A stretch of DNA of 64,000 nucleotides from contig FNAW01000002.1 of assembly GCA_900102115.1 (NCBI GenBank), positions 124,001 through 188,000 of the forward strand, read 5' to 3'. Positions 62,605 to 64,000 of the stretch are shown here, piece after piece (the stretch's first letter is position 1; the number at the start of each line of letters is the position of its first letter). This stretch comes from Blastococcus fimeti. GTDB taxonomy: Bacteria > Actinomycetota > Actinomycetes > Mycobacteriales > Geodermatophilaceae. Under the pieces are notes generated by a model. The model was given only the letters and a program-made list of their open reading frames with translations. It was not told the DNA's origin and did not search any database. Made by a program: the position numbers and the translations under genes.

Positions 62605-62636
62605 GGGGCCGTGCCCGCGGTGCCGGGCACGGCCCC
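62605..62636 (-). terminator. Hairpin after the secreted helical protein gene
   Basis: Thirteen-base perfect arms (GGGGCCGTGCCCG and its complement) around a six-base loop, 18 bases after the stop at 62654 on the minus strand and just before the dehydrogenase start. Confidence 0.75.
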
Positions 62637-62653
62637 CCGCTCCCCCGGCCGGC

Positions 62654-63238
62654 TCAGTCGGCCGGGGTCGGCTCCGCCTCGTCGTCCGCCGGGCCGCCAC
62701 CCCGGTGTCCGCCCGGGCCGTGGCCGCCACCGGCCGGCATCGCGCTGTTCACCCGCTCGGTCACCCGCTCCTCCAGATCGGCGAGCCGCTCGTCGGCCTC
62801 CGCCTGGGTGAGCCGGCCGTCCTCGACCGCTGAGGCGATGCGTTCCTGGCCGGCGGTGACCAGCGCGGCGACCACGGTCTCGACCGGCACCCCCTGCTCC
62901 TCGGCGACGTCGGCCAGGGTGGTGCCCTCGACGTCGAGGGCGGTCCGCAGCTCGTCCTCGCTCATGCCCAGCGCGGTCGCGGCTGCGTCCAGGCCCGGCC
63001 CGCCACCGCGGTGGCCACCACGGTCCCCGATACCCGCTTCGTCCAGCGTCGCGGCCACCTCGTCGGCCTGCTCCTGGGTGATCGACCCGTCGGAGACCAG
63101 CCCGGAGAGGGCCTCGGTGATCCGGTCGACCGCGGAGCCGGAGGAGTCCCCGGTGTCCGCGAGCGCCGGGACCGCGATCCCCAGTCCACCCAGGGTCAGC
63201 ACCCCCGCGGTGGTGGCGATGATCAGTTTCTTGCGCAT
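62654..63238 (-). CDS. Secreted helical-hairpin protein (DUF2680-like pattern)
   Basis: The 194-residue exported protein has signal peptide MRKKLIIATTAGVLTLGGLG ending near VPALA-DTG. The mature part has two similar helical hairpins of the 'dG-x-(I/L)TqeqADe' kind: LVSDGSITQEQADEVAATLD and VEDGRLTQAEADERLADLEE, with ALGMSEDELRTALDVEGTTL then ADVAEEQGVP between them. His/Gly-rich linkers (GDRGGHRGGG; GGGHGPGGHRGGG) could bind metal. No function known. ATG 63238 begins the signal peptide; the upstream frame is shadow sequence. Confidence 0.75.
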   Translation of the reverse strand: MRKKLIIATTAGVLTLGGLGIAVPALADTGDSSGSAVDRITEALSGLVSDGSITQEQADEVAATLDEAGIGDRGGHRGGGPGLDAAATALGMSEDELRTALDVEGTTLADVAEEQGVPVETVVAALVTAGQERIASAVEDGRLTQAEADERLADLEERVTERVNSAMPAGGGHGPGGHRGGGPADDEAEPTPAD

Positions 63239-63357
63239 GACGGCTCCTCGTCCCAGCCGGCGGGTCCGGCTGCGGGCGTCAGCCTCCGAGGAGTTGCTGC
63301 GCCGCACCTGTCGCGATCCCGTGCATCACCTGGGAACGGGCAGGCAGGCGGCGAGGC

Positions 63358-64000
63358 TCAGGCGGGGGTCACCTCGTAGGTGTGCCCGGCAGCTCGGAGC
63401 CGCTCGACCAGGACCTCGCCCAGCGCGGAGGCCGGGGTGAGCGAGCCGGTCCGGGCCGGCAGCCGGTCGCCGTCCAGGGCGAGGGCCAGGGCGGCCTCCC
63501 CCAGCATCACCGCGGTCGCGGCGTAGCCGGGGTCACCCTTCCCGGAGGCGACGGCGGTGTAGCGGCGGCCGCTCTCGGTCGTGGCCTCGACGTCCATCCG
63601 GAACCAGCCCTTCTCCCGCACCTCCTCGCTGGGCCCGGTGCCCGGCGCGGGCAGCACCCGGTCGAGCAGGCCGCGGGTGGGCGAGAACGACATGGCGGCG
63701 AGCGTCGCGGCGAGGCCGGCGGTCACGCCGACGGCGCCCACCGCGGCAGCCGGGCCGCGCCCGACGCCCATGACCTCGCCGTAGCTGAACTCCCGGCCGT
63801 AGGCCCAGTCCTGCAGCGCGTTGCTCCGCCGCACGATGCGGGTGTTGAACGACGCCATGACGAACGGCGCGGTCCAGCGCCCGTCCGGCAGCCGGGCGGG
63901 CAGGCCCGCGTCCTCGGGCTGGCGGGTGCCCGGCTCGGCGGCGCGGTCCGGGCTGAGCGCGTACGGGTGCCCGGCCACCTTCCGCAGTGCCGGCTCCTTC
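63358..64000 (-). CDS. Saccharopine dehydrogenase/trans-acting enoyl reductase family protein, C-terminal part
   Basis: The gene enters from the right edge, so only the last 213 codons are visible, starting KEPALRKVAGHPYALSPDR. The visible part is the C-terminal domain of the actinobacterial saccharopine-dehydrogenase-like family (for example Rv2449c/Rv2953 type enoyl reductases): GRWTAPFVMASFNTRIVRRS, a hydrophobic helix VGAVGVTAGLAATLAAMSF, KGWFRMDVEATTESGRRYTA, then VASGKGDPGYAATAVMLGEA and a final ALGEVLVERLRAAGHTYEV. The NADP-binding N-terminus lies outside. Substrate not inferable. Confidence 0.85.
   Translation of the reverse strand, partial: KEPALRKVAGHPYALSPDRAAEPGTRQPEDAGLPARLPDGRWTAPFVMASFNTRIVRRSNALQDWAYGREFSYGEVMGVGRGPAAAVGAVGVTAGLAATLAAMSFSPTRGLLDRVLPAPGTGPSEEVREKGWFRMDVEATTESGRRYTAVASGKGDPGYAATAVMLGEAALALALDGDRLPARTGSLTPASALGEVLVERLRAAGHTYEVTPA

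Overview
The window reads as chromosomal DNA of a very GC-rich actinobacterium, most likely of the family Geodermatophilaceae (Blastococcus, Geodermatophilus, Modestobacter). The grounds are strong G/C preference at third codon positions, dense short overlaps of the GTGA/ATGA type, a mycothiol gene (mshC) in its usual actinobacterial neighbourhood (undecaprenyl-diphosphatase, histidine phosphatase, DUF3090, SCO1664 family), and an apparent selenoprotein gene whose selenocysteine codon is UAG. UAG-coded selenocysteine has been reported for Geodermatophilus and Blastococcus.

Layout. 1-9.5 kb: mshC neighbourhood, then an aldo/keto reductase overlapping a RecD-like helicase. 10-13.3 kb: glycine betaine (OpuA/ProU-type) ABC transporter operon. 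13.5-21.3 kb: mixed housekeeping and accessory genes (small acidic protein, DUF5703, pentapeptide-repeat protein, glycosyltransferase, quinone oxidoreductase, methyltransferase, SDR, M20 peptidase, GGDEF protein). 21.4-28.25 kb: a tRNA-Leu(GAG) gene carrying a 6.8 kb integrated element. It has 16-bp direct repeats (attL/attR), near-terminal inverted repeats, a tyrosine integrase behind an AbrB-like regulator, a winged-helix replication-initiator-like gene with tandem repeats in its leader, a relaxation/nuclease-like gene, a 26-bp perfect inverted repeat in the only long gene-free stretch, and a RelA/SpoT-domain gene divergent from a possible immunity gene. 28.3-28.57 kb: two truncated gene ends abutting head-on.

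28.6-39.3 kb: two tightly packed operons that look like nucleobase scavenging for nitrogen. They encode an RpiR regulator, a xanthine-dehydrogenase-like enzyme (FAD subunit plus a fused 2Fe-2S/molybdenum subunit), a guanine-deaminase-like protein, a putative GlnR box, an NMT1/SsuA-type ABC importer, an adenosine-deaminase-family enzyme and an isopenicillin-N-synthase-like oxygenase, ending in a strong hairpin. 39.3-49.6 kb: transporters, an LLM flavin oxidoreductase, a CtpE-like P-type ATPase, a MerR/NTF2-like divergent pair with back-to-back operators, a TRIC channel and a DUF3068 protein. 49.7-53.6 kb: acyl-CoA ligase plus two paired acyl-CoA dehydrogenases.

54-57 kb: a coiled-coil DivIVA-like protein converges on a two-gene redox operon. 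The first gene is a thioredoxin-domain protein. The second is a UGSC-family selenoprotein in which an in-frame TAG sits exactly at the selenocysteine position, followed by a candidate SECIS hairpin. UAG is also the ordinary stop of at least eight other genes in the window, so decoding must depend on context. 57-64 kb: a 13E12/DUF222 HNH protein with a near-consensus SOS box, an F420-type nitroreductase, a PAS-GAF-PP2C-HATPase phosphatase coupled to an acyl-CoA dehydrogenase, a secreted helical protein, and the 3' part of a saccharopine-dehydrogenase-family gene.
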